The notes beneath the pieces were generated by a model that worked only from the letters and a program-made list of their open reading frames with translations, made no database searches and had not been told where the DNA came from. A DNA stretch of 64,000 nt, from assembly GCF_000282455.1 (NCBI RefSeq), contig NZ_AKJG01000047.1, forward strand, positions 96,673 to 160,672, written 5' to 3'. This stretch comes from Pseudomonas sp. GM74. GTDB lineage: Bacteria; Pseudomonadota; Gammaproteobacteria; Pseudomonadales; Pseudomonadaceae. Below are positions 49,879 to 58,451 of this stretch, in pieces; position 1 is the stretch's first letter; every line of letters begins with the position of its first letter. The position numbers and the translations under genes are program-made.

Positions 49879-50814
49879 ATGGCCGGCATTCTCGACACGG
49901 TAGACCAACGCACGCAACTGGTGGGTGAGAATCGCCTGGAAATTCTCATGTTCCGGCTCGCCGGACGGCAATTGTTCGCGATCAACGTCTTTAAAGTACA
50001 GGAAGTCCTGCAACTGCCAAAGTTGACACTGATGCCACAGCGCCATCCCTTTGTGTGCGGCGTGGTCAACCTGCGTGGCCAGACCCTGCCAGTGATCGAT
50101 CTGTCCCAGGCCATTGGCATGCGCCCGTTGGTGCCGGGGCCTGGCAGCACGATTATCGTCACCGAATACAACCGTTCGGTTCAGGCTTTCCTGGTCGGTG
50201 GCGTGGACCGGATCGTCAACATGAACTGGGAAGCCATCCTGCCGCCCCCGAGCAGCGCCGGCCGCCAGCACTACTTGACAGCCATCAGCAAGGTCGATGA
50301 CCAACTGGTGGAAATCATCGACGTCGAAAAGGTCCTGGCCGAAATCGTCCCGTACAACGCCAAGGTCTCCCGCGACAAGCTCGAAGATCCGGTGCTGGAG
50401 CGGGCCCGTGGCCGTGAGGTGCTACTGGTGGACGACTCCAACGTGGCCCTGGCGCAATTGCGCGATACCCTTGGGCAACTGGGCGTGAAGATGCACATCG
50501 CCAGCGATGGGTTGAAGGCCTTGAACATGCTCAAGGCCTGGGCCGATACCGGCGTGGACATGACCGAAAAACTGCTGATGGTCTTCACCGATGCGGAAAT
50601 GCCGGAAATGGATGGTTATCGCCTGACCACCGAGATTCGCAACGACCCGCGCCTGCGCGGTTTGTACGTGGTGCTGCACACCTCGCTGTCCGGCAGCTTC
50701 AACGACTCGATGGTCAAAAAGGTCGGCTGCGACAATTTCCTCTCAAAGTTTCAGCCGGACAAACTCGTCGACGTGGTGCGCCAGCGCCTGATGCTTGACG
50801 AAGTACCGGCCTGA
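49879..50814 (+). CDS. cheV: Chemotaxis protein CheV (CheW-receiver fusion)
   Basis: The 311-residue protein has an N-terminal CheW domain (QRTQLVGENRLEILMFRL, GRQLFAINVFKVQEVLQLP) and a C-terminal receiver (REVLLVDDSNVALAQLRD, phospho-Asp in MVFTDAEMPEMDGYRLT). CheV docks CheA to receptors and its receiver can drain phosphate. The ATG at 49879 has GGAG 8 bp upstream; the GTG at 49846 would leave almost no leader after the FliA promoter. No other che genes are adjacent, which is common for cheV in pseudomonads. Confidence 0.92.
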   Translation: MAGILDTVDQRTQLVGENRLEILMFRLAGRQLFAINVFKVQEVLQLPKLTLMPQRHPFVCGVVNLRGQTLPVIDLSQAIGMRPLVPGPGSTIIVTEYNRSVQAFLVGGVDRIVNMNWEAILPPPSSAGRQHYLTAISKVDDQLVEIIDVEKVLAEIVPYNAKVSRDKLEDPVLERARGREVLLVDDSNVALAQLRDTLGQLGVKMHIASDGLKALNMLKAWADTGVDMTEKLLMVFTDAEMPEMDGYRLTTEIRNDPRLRGLYVVLHTSLSGSFNDSMVKKVGCDNFLSKFQPDKLVDVVRQRLMLDEVPA

Positions 50815-50828
50815 GCGGGTCTGCATAA

Positions 50829-50860
50829 CCTGTGGGAGCGAGCAAGCCCGCTCCCACAGG
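50829..50860. repeat. Collapsed REP hairpin
   Basis: CCTGTGGGAGCG is followed directly by AGCAAGCCCGCTCCCACAGG, so the two REP arms have fused and the spacer and part of one arm are lost. It lies just after cheV. Terminal 12-bp arms still pair. Confidence 0.75.
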
Positions 50861-50941
50861 GTTTACGGTGTCTGATCGTCAGTCTTTGATTCGATCATCA
50901 AGCTCGTATAGGGTAGCGTTTTGCCTGACAGGGAGCTGGCC

Positions 50942-51748
50942 ATGTTGCGTCTGAGCGCGCTGTATCGTTATCCGTTGAAGTCCGCCAAGGGCGAGACGCT
51001 GCAACAGAGCGGTCTCGATAAACTCGGGCTGGACGGCGATCGCCGCTGGATGCTGGTGGATGAAGCCAGCGGTCGTTTCCTGACCCAGCGTGCGGTGGCG
51101 CAGATGAGCCAGTTGTCGGCGCTCTGGAATGCCGAGGGTGGCTTGACTCTCAGCGCGCCTGGCCATTCGCCGATCGACATAGCCTTGCCCGGCAACGATG
51201 CACAACTGCGTGGCGTGACGATCTGGCGCGATACCTTGCGAGTCCCCGATGCAGGCGATGAAGCGGGGGCCTGGGTCAGTCGGTTCATCGGCAAACCGAC
51301 ACGTCTGGTGCAAGTGCCGCTGGATCGGGCGCGGATGACGGAGGCCGGCTATGGCAAGGATGACGACCAGGTGGCGTTCGCCGATGGCTATCCGCTGTTG
51401 CTGATTGGCCAGGCTTCCCTCGAGGACTTGTCGCAACGGGTCGGGCGTCCGTTGGAGATGCTGCGTTTCCGGCCGAACCTGGTGATCGAAGGCAGTGCAG
51501 CGTTCGCCGAGGACGGCTGGAAGCGTATCCGTATCGGCGAGGTCGAGTTCCGCGTGGTCAAGTCCTGTTCACGCTGTATCCTGACCACCATCGACCCGCA
51601 GACCGGGGAGCGCAGCGAAGACCGCGAACCCCTGGCCACCTTGCAGAAATACCGCTCCCAGGCGGACGGTGCAATGTTCGGCCAGAACCTGGTCAACGAC
51701 GGCTACGGTCGACTCGAAGTCGGCATGCCGGTGGAGATCCTCGAGTAA
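50942..51748 (+). CDS. MOSC domain protein (YcbX-like, no ferredoxin domain)
   Basis: The 268-residue protein has an N-terminal beta-barrel MOSC_N domain (LSALYRYPLKSAKGETL) and a C-terminal MOSC domain with the molybdenum-binding cysteine in FRVVKSCSRCILTTIDP. YcbX/mARC proteins detoxify N-hydroxylated bases with molybdenum cofactor. E. coli YcbX also carries a C-terminal 2Fe-2S domain, absent here. The start at 50942 (MLRLSALYRYP) follows GGGAG. Its cofactor would come from the mobA/moaB/moeA genes 7 kb away. Confidence 0.85.
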   Translation: MLRLSALYRYPLKSAKGETLQQSGLDKLGLDGDRRWMLVDEASGRFLTQRAVAQMSQLSALWNAEGGLTLSAPGHSPIDIALPGNDAQLRGVTIWRDTLRVPDAGDEAGAWVSRFIGKPTRLVQVPLDRARMTEAGYGKDDDQVAFADGYPLLLIGQASLEDLSQRVGRPLEMLRFRPNLVIEGSAAFAEDGWKRIRIGEVEFRVVKSCSRCILTTIDPQTGERSEDREPLATLQKYRSQADGAMFGQNLVNDGYGRLEVGMPVEILE

Positions 51749-51759
51749 CGTTGCGCAGA

Positions 51760-51796
51760 AAAAAATGCCCGTGTCGAAAAACACGGGCATTTTTTA
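51760..51796. terminator. Bidirectional terminator between MOSC gene and ppnP
   Basis: AAAAAATGCCCGTGT and ACACGGGCATTTTTT form a long stem with a 6-nt loop and A/T tails on both strands, between convergent genes. Confidence 0.92.
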
Positions 51797-51817
51797 TTGC
51801 GGTGAAGTCCGGCGGGT

Positions 51818-52102
51818 TTAGCCGCGGTATTCGCACAGGTAAGCGGTGTCGACGGCGACTTTCAGCTGGAACTTGCTGTTGGCCGGCACGTTGAACTGGC
51901 TGCCGGCGGCGAAGGTTTCCCAGTCGCTGCTGTCTGGCAGCTTGACGGTCAGTGCACCGCTGACCACGTGCATGATTTCACGCTGGCTGGTGCCGAATTC
52001 GTACTCGCCCGGAGCCATGACGCCGATGGTCGCTGGACCTTCTGCGGTGCCAAAGGCGATCGACTTGACGGTGCCGTCGAAGTACTCGTTGACTTTAAAC
52101 AT
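51818..52102 (-). CDS. ppnP: Pyrimidine/purine nucleoside phosphorylase PpnP
   Basis: The 94-residue cupin-like enzyme (formerly YaiE, DUF1255) phosphorolyses a range of nucleosides. Motifs are [14 protein letters not shown] at the N-terminus, [19 protein letters not shown] and [13 protein letters not shown]. Length matches the family. The start at 52102 ([10 protein letters not shown]) has a usable upstream site. It lies downstream of the exonuclease gene on the same strand, 69 bp apart. Confidence 0.92.
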   Translation of the reverse strand: MFKVNEYFDGTVKSIAFGTAEGPATIGVMAPGEYEFGTSQREIMHVVSGALTVKLPDSSDWETFAAGSQFNVPANSKFQLKVAVDTAYLCEYRG

Positions 52103-52171
52103 GGGCGATTCCTCGAAAAGGGCTAAAAAGGGCCGGCCAGTATGCACAAGGCCCCGGGAGTCGTCACCTGT

Positions 52172-52714
52172 CTAAAGCGGAAGAACCAGCGGCAGCAGGC
52201 GTGCGGTATTGCGCGCATCTTCCAGCGCCCGGTGTTGCTGGCCGGTGAACTGCAGGCCGGCCAGTTGCAGGGCGCCGTTGAGCCCCAGCGGGCGTTCCAG
52301 GCGCCTGGCCTTGGCAAAGCGCTGCTTGAGGTTCATGTGCGGCACGTTGGCCAGCACGCTGGCGAGTTCCAGGCGCTGCCATTCCTGAAGCAGTTGTTTG
52401 CGATCGTAATCGCCCCAACTGACCCAGCCTTCCAGTCGCGTGTGGTGTTGGCCGAGCCAGCGTTCAAACGCCGGCCAGACTTCGCCCAGCGGTTGCGCGG
52501 CATCGATGTTGGCTTGGGTGATGTGCGTCAGCTCGCGGCAAAACGGCGTCAGTAACGGCCGCCGCACAGGGCGGACGAAGCGCTGGAAGTGGTCCAGTTC
52601 GCGTCCCTTGCGGTCTACCAGAGTGGCGCCGATTTCGATGATTTCCATATCCGTTACGGGCCAACCCCCTTCATCGGTGGTGGCCTCCAGATCAATGACC
52701 AGCCAATGAGGCAT
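52172..52714 (-). CDS. DEDDh 3'-5' exonuclease (ERI1/KapD-like)
   Basis: The 180-residue RNase-T/DnaQ-type exonuclease has the first DE motif in LVIDLEATTDEGG (about residues 5-17), exo II around WGDYDRKQLLQEW and the HD motif in QQHRALEDARNTARLLPL. The short single-domain form resembles ERI1 and KapD, which trim RNA 3' ends. It lies 70 bp past the end of atuF on the same strand, but is unlikely to be functionally part of the atu operon. Confidence 0.85.
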   Translation of the reverse strand: MPHWLVIDLEATTDEGGWPVTDMEIIEIGATLVDRKGRELDHFQRFVRPVRRPLLTPFCRELTHITQANIDAAQPLGEVWPAFERWLGQHHTRLEGWVSWGDYDRKQLLQEWQRLELASVLANVPHMNLKQRFAKARRLERPLGLNGALQLAGLQFTGQQHRALEDARNTARLLPLVLPL

Positions 52715-52784
52715 TGCAGGGTTCCTGGTATCCGCGTCCTGTAGGGTTTGAGCGTAGCCAAACCCGACAGTTCCGCCTAGCGGC

Positions 52785-54746
52785 TTATTCGACCTCCAAA
52801 AGAATCTGCCGGTTTTTCACTTGATCCCCGACTTTGACTTGCAAGCGTTTGAGAACACCGTCGACGCCCGATTTCAATGGGTGCTCCATTTTCATCGCCT
52901 CCAGCACCACCAGCAGTTGGCCCTTGGTCACCTGGCTGCCTTCATTGACCAGGACGTCGACAATCGCCCCGTCCATCGGGGCCTTGAGGGTGCCGGAGCT
53001 GACGCTGGCCTGGCCGGTAACCTGCGCCTGAGTACGATCCACGAACTGCAGGCTGCCCGGTCGGGTAAACAACCAGAGACGCCCGGCCTCCAGGCGATAG
53101 GCGTGGCGTTGGCGAACGCCTTCGATTTCCAGGGTGGCCCGACGTCCGTCGCTGTGGATGATCTTCAGTTCGAGGCTGCGCCCGGCGACCTGAATGCGCA
53201 ACGGCTCGCCCGGGATCGCCTGCAACGCCACCGGCCAGTCCTGATCCTCAAGGCCGATGCGATAGTGCAGCGGCACGCTGGCATTGTTGCGCCAACCGGC
53301 AAGAGGGGCCGGATGAGCCTGTGCCGCCGCCTGATAAAACAGGGCGGCGGCGATGGCCAAGTGGTGCGCACCAGGGGGTTCACGATGCATGCAGGGGTGG
53401 TCGGCGAAATGCTGCGGGATGAAGCCGGTGCTGAAATCACCGCTGGCGAACTGCGGGTGTTCCAGCAGGCTGGCAAGCAGGCGTTGATTGCTTTGCAGCC
53501 CCAGCAGCACGCTGTCTTGTACCGCCCGCAGCAATTTGCGCCTGGCTTCTTCGCGGGTGGCGCCGTGGGCGATGAGCTTGCCGAGCATCGGGTCGTAGAA
53601 AGGACTGATGAGCTGGCCTTCGATCAGGCCGTGGTCGATCCGTACGCCGTCCTGCAATGCCGGCTCCCAGGCCACGACGCGCCCTGTTTGCGGCAGGAAA
53701 CCCTGGGCCGGGTCTTCGGCATACAGGCGCACTTCCATGGCATGGCCGGTGAGTTGCACCTGATCCTGGCGCAAGGGCAGCGGTTGCCCTTCTGCAATGT
53801 TCAGTTGCCAGGCCACCAGGTCCAGCCCGGTGATCAGTTCGGTCACCGGGTGCTCCACTTGCAGCCGGGTGTTCATCTCCAGGAAATAGAACTGCCCGCG
53901 CGCATCCAGCAAAAACTCCACGGTGCCCGCGCCGACGTACTTCACCGCTCGCCCGGCCTTGAGCGCCGCTTCGCCCATGGCCTGGCGCAGCTCGGCGGTC
54001 ATCACCGGGCAGGGCGCTTCCTCGATGACTTTCTGATGCCGGCGCTGCACCGAGCAATCGCGTTCGCCGAGGTAAATCAGGTTGCCATGCCGGTCACCGA
54101 ACAACTGGATCTCGACGTGACGGGGTTCGACCAGTGCCTGTTCGAGAATCAGTTCGCCGCTGCCAAAACCGTTCAGGGCTTCGGAGCGCGCGGTGCGAAT
54201 CTGTTCCAGCAAGTCGCTGGCGTCGTGCACCAGGCGCATGCCGCGTCCACCGCCGCCGGCGCTGGCCTTGATCATCAATGGATAGCCGATGCGCTCGGCC
54301 TCGCGGCTCAGGGTGGCGTCGTCCTGCCCGGCGCCTTGATAGCCGTTGATGCACGGCACACCGGCTTCGATCATGGCGATCTTCGACAGGCGCTTGCTGC
54401 CCATCAGTTCGATGGCCTCGGGGCTGGGGCCGATGAAGGTGATGCCGGCATCCCTGCACGCGAGGGCAAACCCGGCGTTTTCCGAGAGGAAGCCGTAGCC
54501 CGGATGGATCGCATCCGCGCCTGTGCGCCGGGCTGCGTCGAGGATGGCCGGGATATTCAGGTAAGACTGTTGCACCGGGGCCGGGCCGAGCTTGACCGCC
54601 TCGTCGGCCATCCGCACGTGCAGCGCATCGGTGTCGGCATCGCTGAACACGGCGACCGTGCGATAGCCCAGCGCCTGGGCCGTGCGCTGGATGCGGCAGG
54701 CGATTTCACCGCGGTTGGCGATGAGGATTTTCTTGAGTCCGGGCAT
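52785..54746 (-). CDS. atuF: Geranyl-CoA carboxylase biotin-containing (alpha) subunit AtuF
   Basis: The 653-residue subunit joins a biotin carboxylase (ILIANRGEIACRIQRTAQ at the N-terminus; ASAGGGGRGM, the ATP-grasp glycine loop; ARGQFYFLEMNTRLQVEHPV) to a C-terminal biotinyl domain with the biotin lysine in VLEAMKMEHPL. With AtuC it carboxylates geranyl-CoA to isohexenylglutaconyl-CoA. The closely related methylcrotonyl-CoA subunit LiuD would look alike; the atu neighbours decide the call. The start at 54746 (MPGLKKILIANRG) fits. A REPIN separates it from atuE. Confidence 0.9.
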   Translation of the reverse strand: MPGLKKILIANRGEIACRIQRTAQALGYRTVAVFSDADTDALHVRMADEAVKLGPAPVQQSYLNIPAILDAARRTGADAIHPGYGFLSENAGFALACRDAGITFIGPSPEAIELMGSKRLSKIAMIEAGVPCINGYQGAGQDDATLSREAERIGYPLMIKASAGGGGRGMRLVHDASDLLEQIRTARSEALNGFGSGELILEQALVEPRHVEIQLFGDRHGNLIYLGERDCSVQRRHQKVIEEAPCPVMTAELRQAMGEAALKAGRAVKYVGAGTVEFLLDARGQFYFLEMNTRLQVEHPVTELITGLDLVAWQLNIAEGQPLPLRQDQVQLTGHAMEVRLYAEDPAQGFLPQTGRVVAWEPALQDGVRIDHGLIEGQLISPFYDPMLGKLIAHGATREEARRKLLRAVQDSVLLGLQSNQRLLASLLEHPQFASGDFSTGFIPQHFADHPCMHREPPGAHHLAIAAALFYQAAAQAHPAPLAGWRNNASVPLHYRIGLEDQDWPVALQAIPGEPLRIQVAGRSLELKIIHSDGRRATLEIEGVRQRHAYRLEAGRLWLFTRPGSLQFVDRTQAQVTGQASVSSGTLKAPMDGAIVDVLVNEGSQVTKGQLLVVLEAMKMEHPLKSGVDGVLKRLQVKVGDQVKNRQILLEVE

Positions 54747-54780
54747 GGGTTGGCTCTCTGGATTTTGCGGTGTTTGTTCG

Positions 54781-54853
54781 GGCCTCTTCGCGAGCAAGCC
54801 CGCTCCCACATTTGAAATGCATTCCAGTGTGGGAGCTGGCTTGCCAGCGGAGC
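54781..54853. repeat. REPIN inside the atu operon, mixed arms
   Basis: The left arm GGCCTCTTCGCGAGCAAGCC...CGCTCCCACA is the common type. The right arm TGTGGGAGCTGGCTTGCCAG carries CTGGCTTGCCAGC instead of CGGGCTTGCTCGC, so the two arms come from different REP subtypes. It sits between atuE and atuF. Confidence 0.8.
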
Positions 54854-54855
54854 TT

Positions 54856-55653
54856 TTAAATGGCCCAGCCCGGTTTGCGTTTTTGCACGAAGGCCATCGT
54901 TCCCTCGACGCCTTCTGCTCCGGTCACCGCTTCGCTGAACCATTCGGCAGTCTGATCCAGCAGGGCATCCGACGGTTGTCCGGCACTGGCCAGCAAGAGT
55001 TTCTTGGTCGCCGCATTCGCCCCCGGCGCGCAGCACAACACATGGGCCAACACCTCATCGAGGCGTTCGGCCAGGGCCTGCGGATCGTGCTCGACAAAAT
55101 GCACCAGCCCCATGCGCCGCGCCTGGGTACCATCGAAACGCGCCGCCGTCAGGGCCAGGCGCCGGGCCTGGGTCAAGCCGATGCGCTGCACCACGAACGG
55201 CGCGATCTGCGCCGGCAACAGGCCGAGGCTGGTTTCCGGCAGGCCGAATTGCGCCTGGTGATCGGCCAGGGCGATATCGCTGACGCAGGCCAGACCGAGA
55301 CCTCCGCCGAGCACCGCACCCTGCAGCACCGTGATCACCACTTGCGGTGCGTGTTGCACCTCTTGCAACAGCGCGCCGAACACCCGGTTCAGATCCCGGT
55401 GCGCAGTCGAGCCTTGAGCGCGGGCGTTGGCCATGTCTTTGATGTCGCCACCGGCACAGAAGTGCCCGCCGACGCCGCCGATCACCAGTGCGCGAACCCC
55501 GGGTTTATCGCTTACCGCAGCCAGCACAGCGCGCAACTCGGAAACCATCTGCAGGCTCATCGCGTTACGGCATTCCGGGCGGTTGAGGGTGATGTGCAAC
55601 ACGCCGTTGTGCAGCTCCAGCAGCAAGGTCTGGCAAACCGGCAGGTTGTTCAT
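54856..55653 (-). CDS. atuE: Isohexenylglutaconyl-CoA hydratase AtuE
   Basis: The 265-residue crotonase-fold protein has LNRPECRNAMSLQMV, GVGGHFCAGGDIKDMANAR (first oxyanion loop) and LQGAVLGGGLGLACVSDIA (second loop), with PETSLGLLPAQIAP carrying a catalytic-type acid. In the Atu pathway it hydrates isohexenylglutaconyl-CoA. The start at 55653 overlaps the atuD stop by 4 bp (ATGA). Confidence 0.88.
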   Translation of the reverse strand: MNNLPVCQTLLLELHNGVLHITLNRPECRNAMSLQMVSELRAVLAAVSDKPGVRALVIGGVGGHFCAGGDIKDMANARAQGSTAHRDLNRVFGALLQEVQHAPQVVITVLQGAVLGGGLGLACVSDIALADHQAQFGLPETSLGLLPAQIAPFVVQRIGLTQARRLALTAARFDGTQARRMGLVHFVEHDPQALAERLDEVLAHVLCCAPGANAATKKLLLASAGQPSDALLDQTAEWFSEAVTGAEGVEGTMAFVQKRKPGWAI

Positions 55654-56807
55654 TTCTTTTTCCCCGGCAGAATACCCATGAGTTTGCAGATGATCCCCAG
55701 CATGATTTCGTCGGCGCCACCGCCGATCGACACCAGCCGTACATCGCGGTAAGCCCGGGCCACCGGGTTGTCCCACATGAAGCCCATACCGCCCCAGTAT
55801 TGCAGGCAGCTATCACTGACTTCGCGGCCCAGCCGCCCGGCCTTGAGCTTGGCCATGGAGGCCAGGCGCGTGACGTCCTGGCCTTTGATGTATTGCTCGG
55901 TGGCCTGATAGACCAGCGCCCGCAGGCATTCGATTTCGGTTTGCAGCTCAGCCAGACGGAAGTGGATCACCTGATTGTCGATCAGTGCGTTGCCGAAGGT
56001 TTTGCGCTCCTTGCAGTATTCGATGGTGCTGTCGACGCAGTACTCCAGGCCCTTGATCATGTTGGCCGCGCCGAACAGGCGTTCCTCCTGGAACTGCAGC
56101 ATCTGCATCATGAACCCCGCGCCTTCATGGCCGATGCGGTTGCGCTGCGGCACGCGTACGTTGTCGAAAAACACCTGGGCGGTTTCCGAACTGCGCATGC
56201 CGAGCTTGTCCAGGTGGGAGCTCAGGCTGATACCAGGCGTGTTCATCGGCACCATGATCAGCGATTTATTGATGTGCGGCTTGTCGTCCGAGGTGTTGGC
56301 CAACAGGCAGATGAAGTCGGCGCTGGGCGAGTTGGTGATCCACATCTTGCTGCCGTTGATCACGTAGTCGTCGCCGTCTTTGCGCGCCGTGGTTTTCAGC
56401 CCGGCGACATCAGAGCCTGCGCCGACTTCGGAGACACCGATGCAGCCGACCTGCTCGCCGCTGATGGCCGGGCGCAGGAATTCCTCGCGCAGCTCATCGG
56501 AGCCGAACCGTGCCAGCGCAGGCGTGCACATGTCGGTCTGCACGCCGATGGACATCGGAATGCCGCCGCAATGAATGGTGCCGAACTCTTCGGCGGCGAC
56601 GATCGAATAGCTGTAGTCGAGCCCCATGCCGCCGAATTTTTCCGGTTTGGAAATACCCAGCAATCCGAGGTCACCGGCCTTGCGGAAGATTTCGTGGATG
56701 GGGAAGCGTCCGGCCTTTTCCCATTCCTCGACGTGGGGGTTGATCTCGTGCTCGACGAACTGGCGAACGGTGCGGCGCAGTGCTTCGTGTTCCTGGGTGA
56801 AGATCAT
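55650..56807 (-). CDS. atuD: Citronellyl-CoA dehydrogenase AtuD
   Basis: The 385-residue FAD acyl-CoA dehydrogenase has GCIGVSEVGAGSDVAGLKTT, MWITNSPSADF and the C-terminal QYWGGMGFMWDNPVARAYRD. It oxidises citronellyl-CoA to geranyl-CoA (cis form), the step before carboxylation. Position between atuC and atuE supports the assignment. The gene is 24 bp past atuC and overlaps atuE. Confidence 0.9.
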   Translation of the reverse strand: MIFTQEHEALRRTVRQFVEHEINPHVEEWEKAGRFPIHEIFRKAGDLGLLGISKPEKFGGMGLDYSYSIVAAEEFGTIHCGGIPMSIGVQTDMCTPALARFGSDELREEFLRPAISGEQVGCIGVSEVGAGSDVAGLKTTARKDGDDYVINGSKMWITNSPSADFICLLANTSDDKPHINKSLIMVPMNTPGISLSSHLDKLGMRSSETAQVFFDNVRVPQRNRIGHEGAGFMMQMLQFQEERLFGAANMIKGLEYCVDSTIEYCKERKTFGNALIDNQVIHFRLAELQTEIECLRALVYQATEQYIKGQDVTRLASMAKLKAGRLGREVSDSCLQYWGGMGFMWDNPVARAYRDVRLVSIGGGADEIMLGIICKLMGILPGKKK

Positions 56808-56831
56808 TTTTATTGTTCTCCTTGAGCCGGC

Positions 56832-58448
56832 CTAGAGCCGGGCTACGCCAAAACTGTTGGCTTGCAATGGCCGCACCTGGGCCTCGTGACAGATATCCAG
56901 CAGATAACCGAGCAAGGTCCGGGTATCGCGCGGGTCGATCAAACCGTCGTCCCACAGATTGGCGCTGCCGTAGAGCGCCGTGGACTGGCTGTCGAGTTTC
57001 TGCGCGGTGACCTGTTCGAGCATGTCGAGCATTTTCGGATCGGGCACCAGGCCGTCCTTGGCCTGTTTGGCCTCGGTGACGATGCGCAGCACTTTGCCCG
57101 CTTGGGCGCCACCCATCACGGCGGTGCGGCTGTTGGGCCAGGCGAAGATGAATCGCGGGTCGAGGCCGCGACCGCACATTGCATAGTTTCCCGCGCCGTA
57201 GGAGCCACCGACGACGATGGTCAGCTTCGGCACCCGGGCGTTGGCCACCGCCTGAATCATCTTCGCGCCGTGCTTGATCACGCCTTGCTGTTCCGATTCT
57301 GTGCCGACCATGAACCCGGTGGTGTTGTGGAAAAACAGCAGCGGCGTCTGGCTCTGGTCGCACAGCTGGATGAACTGGGCGGCCTTGCTCGCACCTTTGG
57401 GCGTGATCGGGCCGTTGTTGCCGATGAAACCACAGGCGCGGCCCTGAATTTTCAGATGACCGCACACAGTCTGCTGATCGAACTCGCCCTTGAATTCAAG
57501 AAAGTTCGAAGCGTCGGCAATACGGGCGATGATTTCGCGCACGTCATAGGGCTTTTTCGGATCATCCGGGATCAGCCCCAGCAGTTCGTCGATGGGGTAG
57601 AGCGGTTCCTCCCAGCGACGTTCGGGTAGTGGGGGCAACTGCTCGTTCCATGGCAACAGGCTGACGATCTCGCGTACCTGACGCACGCCGTCGGCATCGT
57701 TTTCAGCCAGGTATTCGGCAGTGCCGGCGGTTTGTGCGTGCATCTCGGCACCGCCCAGTTCTTCATCGGTGGCGACTTCGCCGGTGGCGGCCTTGAGCAG
57801 TGGCGGGCCGGCGAGAAACAGCTTGGCCTTGCCGCGCACCACCACCACGTAATCCGACAGCCCCGGCTGATAGGCACCGCCCGCCGTGGCAGAGCCGTGC
57901 ACTACGGTGACCTGCGGCAACCCCATGGCCGACATCCGTGCCTGATTGGCAAAGCTGCGCGCGCCTTCGACGAAAATTTCCGCCGCGTAATTGAGGTTGG
58001 CGCCGCCGCTTTCGGCAAGGGTGATCACCGGCAGTTTGTTTTCCATGGCGATCTGTTGCAGGCGCAGGGATTTCTTCAAGCCGCTGGGGGAGATGGTTCC
58101 GCCCCTGATCGCGCTGTTGTTCGCCACCACCAGCACGCGCACGCCGGACACATAGCCGACGCCCGCAATCAAGCCGCCACCGGCGCAGCTGCCATCCTTG
58201 TCGTCATGCAGCTTGTAGCCGGCCAGGCTCGCCAGTTCGAGAAACGGCGCGCCAGGGTCCAGCAGCAGGTTGAGGCGTTCCCGGGGCAGCAACTGGCCGC
58301 GTTTTTCGAACTTCGGCCTGGCTTCGGCAGCCTTGTTCAGCAGGTTCTGCTCGAGCACGCGAACTTGCTCGATGGCGCTCAGCATCGCCGCACGGTTCTG
58401 GGCGAACGGCTCGCTGTGGGGATCGAGTTGCGACTGAATCACCGGCAT
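56832..58448 (-). CDS. atuC: Geranyl-CoA carboxylase beta subunit AtuC
   Basis: The 538-residue carboxyltransferase subunit has two crotonase-type domains: ESGGANLNYAAEIFVEGAR and VHGSATAGGAYQPGLSDYV, then LGGAEMHAQTAGTAEYLAEN, and in the second half FIGNNGPITPKGASKAAQF and VVGGSYGAGNYAMCGRGLDP. It forms the holoenzyme with AtuF. The N-terminal half departs from the MCC motif NLPNQDEVF by reading NLNYAAEIF, which fits a different substrate pocket. It starts 3 bp after atuB ends. Confidence 0.9.
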   Translation of the reverse strand: MPVIQSQLDPHSEPFAQNRAAMLSAIEQVRVLEQNLLNKAAEARPKFEKRGQLLPRERLNLLLDPGAPFLELASLAGYKLHDDKDGSCAGGGLIAGVGYVSGVRVLVVANNSAIRGGTISPSGLKKSLRLQQIAMENKLPVITLAESGGANLNYAAEIFVEGARSFANQARMSAMGLPQVTVVHGSATAGGAYQPGLSDYVVVVRGKAKLFLAGPPLLKAATGEVATDEELGGAEMHAQTAGTAEYLAENDADGVRQVREIVSLLPWNEQLPPLPERRWEEPLYPIDELLGLIPDDPKKPYDVREIIARIADASNFLEFKGEFDQQTVCGHLKIQGRACGFIGNNGPITPKGASKAAQFIQLCDQSQTPLLFFHNTTGFMVGTESEQQGVIKHGAKMIQAVANARVPKLTIVVGGSYGAGNYAMCGRGLDPRFIFAWPNSRTAVMGGAQAGKVLRIVTEAKQAKDGLVPDPKMLDMLEQVTAQKLDSQSTALYGSANLWDDGLIDPRDTRTLLGYLLDICHEAQVRPLQANSFGVARL

Positions 58449-58451
58449 GGG

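Noticed and set aside
52821..54815. An open frame of 664 codons on the plus strand opposite atuF
   Set aside because: It is fully antisense to a biotin carboxylase subunit with all motifs and has no recognisable domain of its own.
6617..54853. The regularly seen GTGGGAGCGGGC repeats as a CRISPR array
   Set aside because: They are isolated inverted pairs kilobases apart, without spacers or cas genes, and are REP elements.
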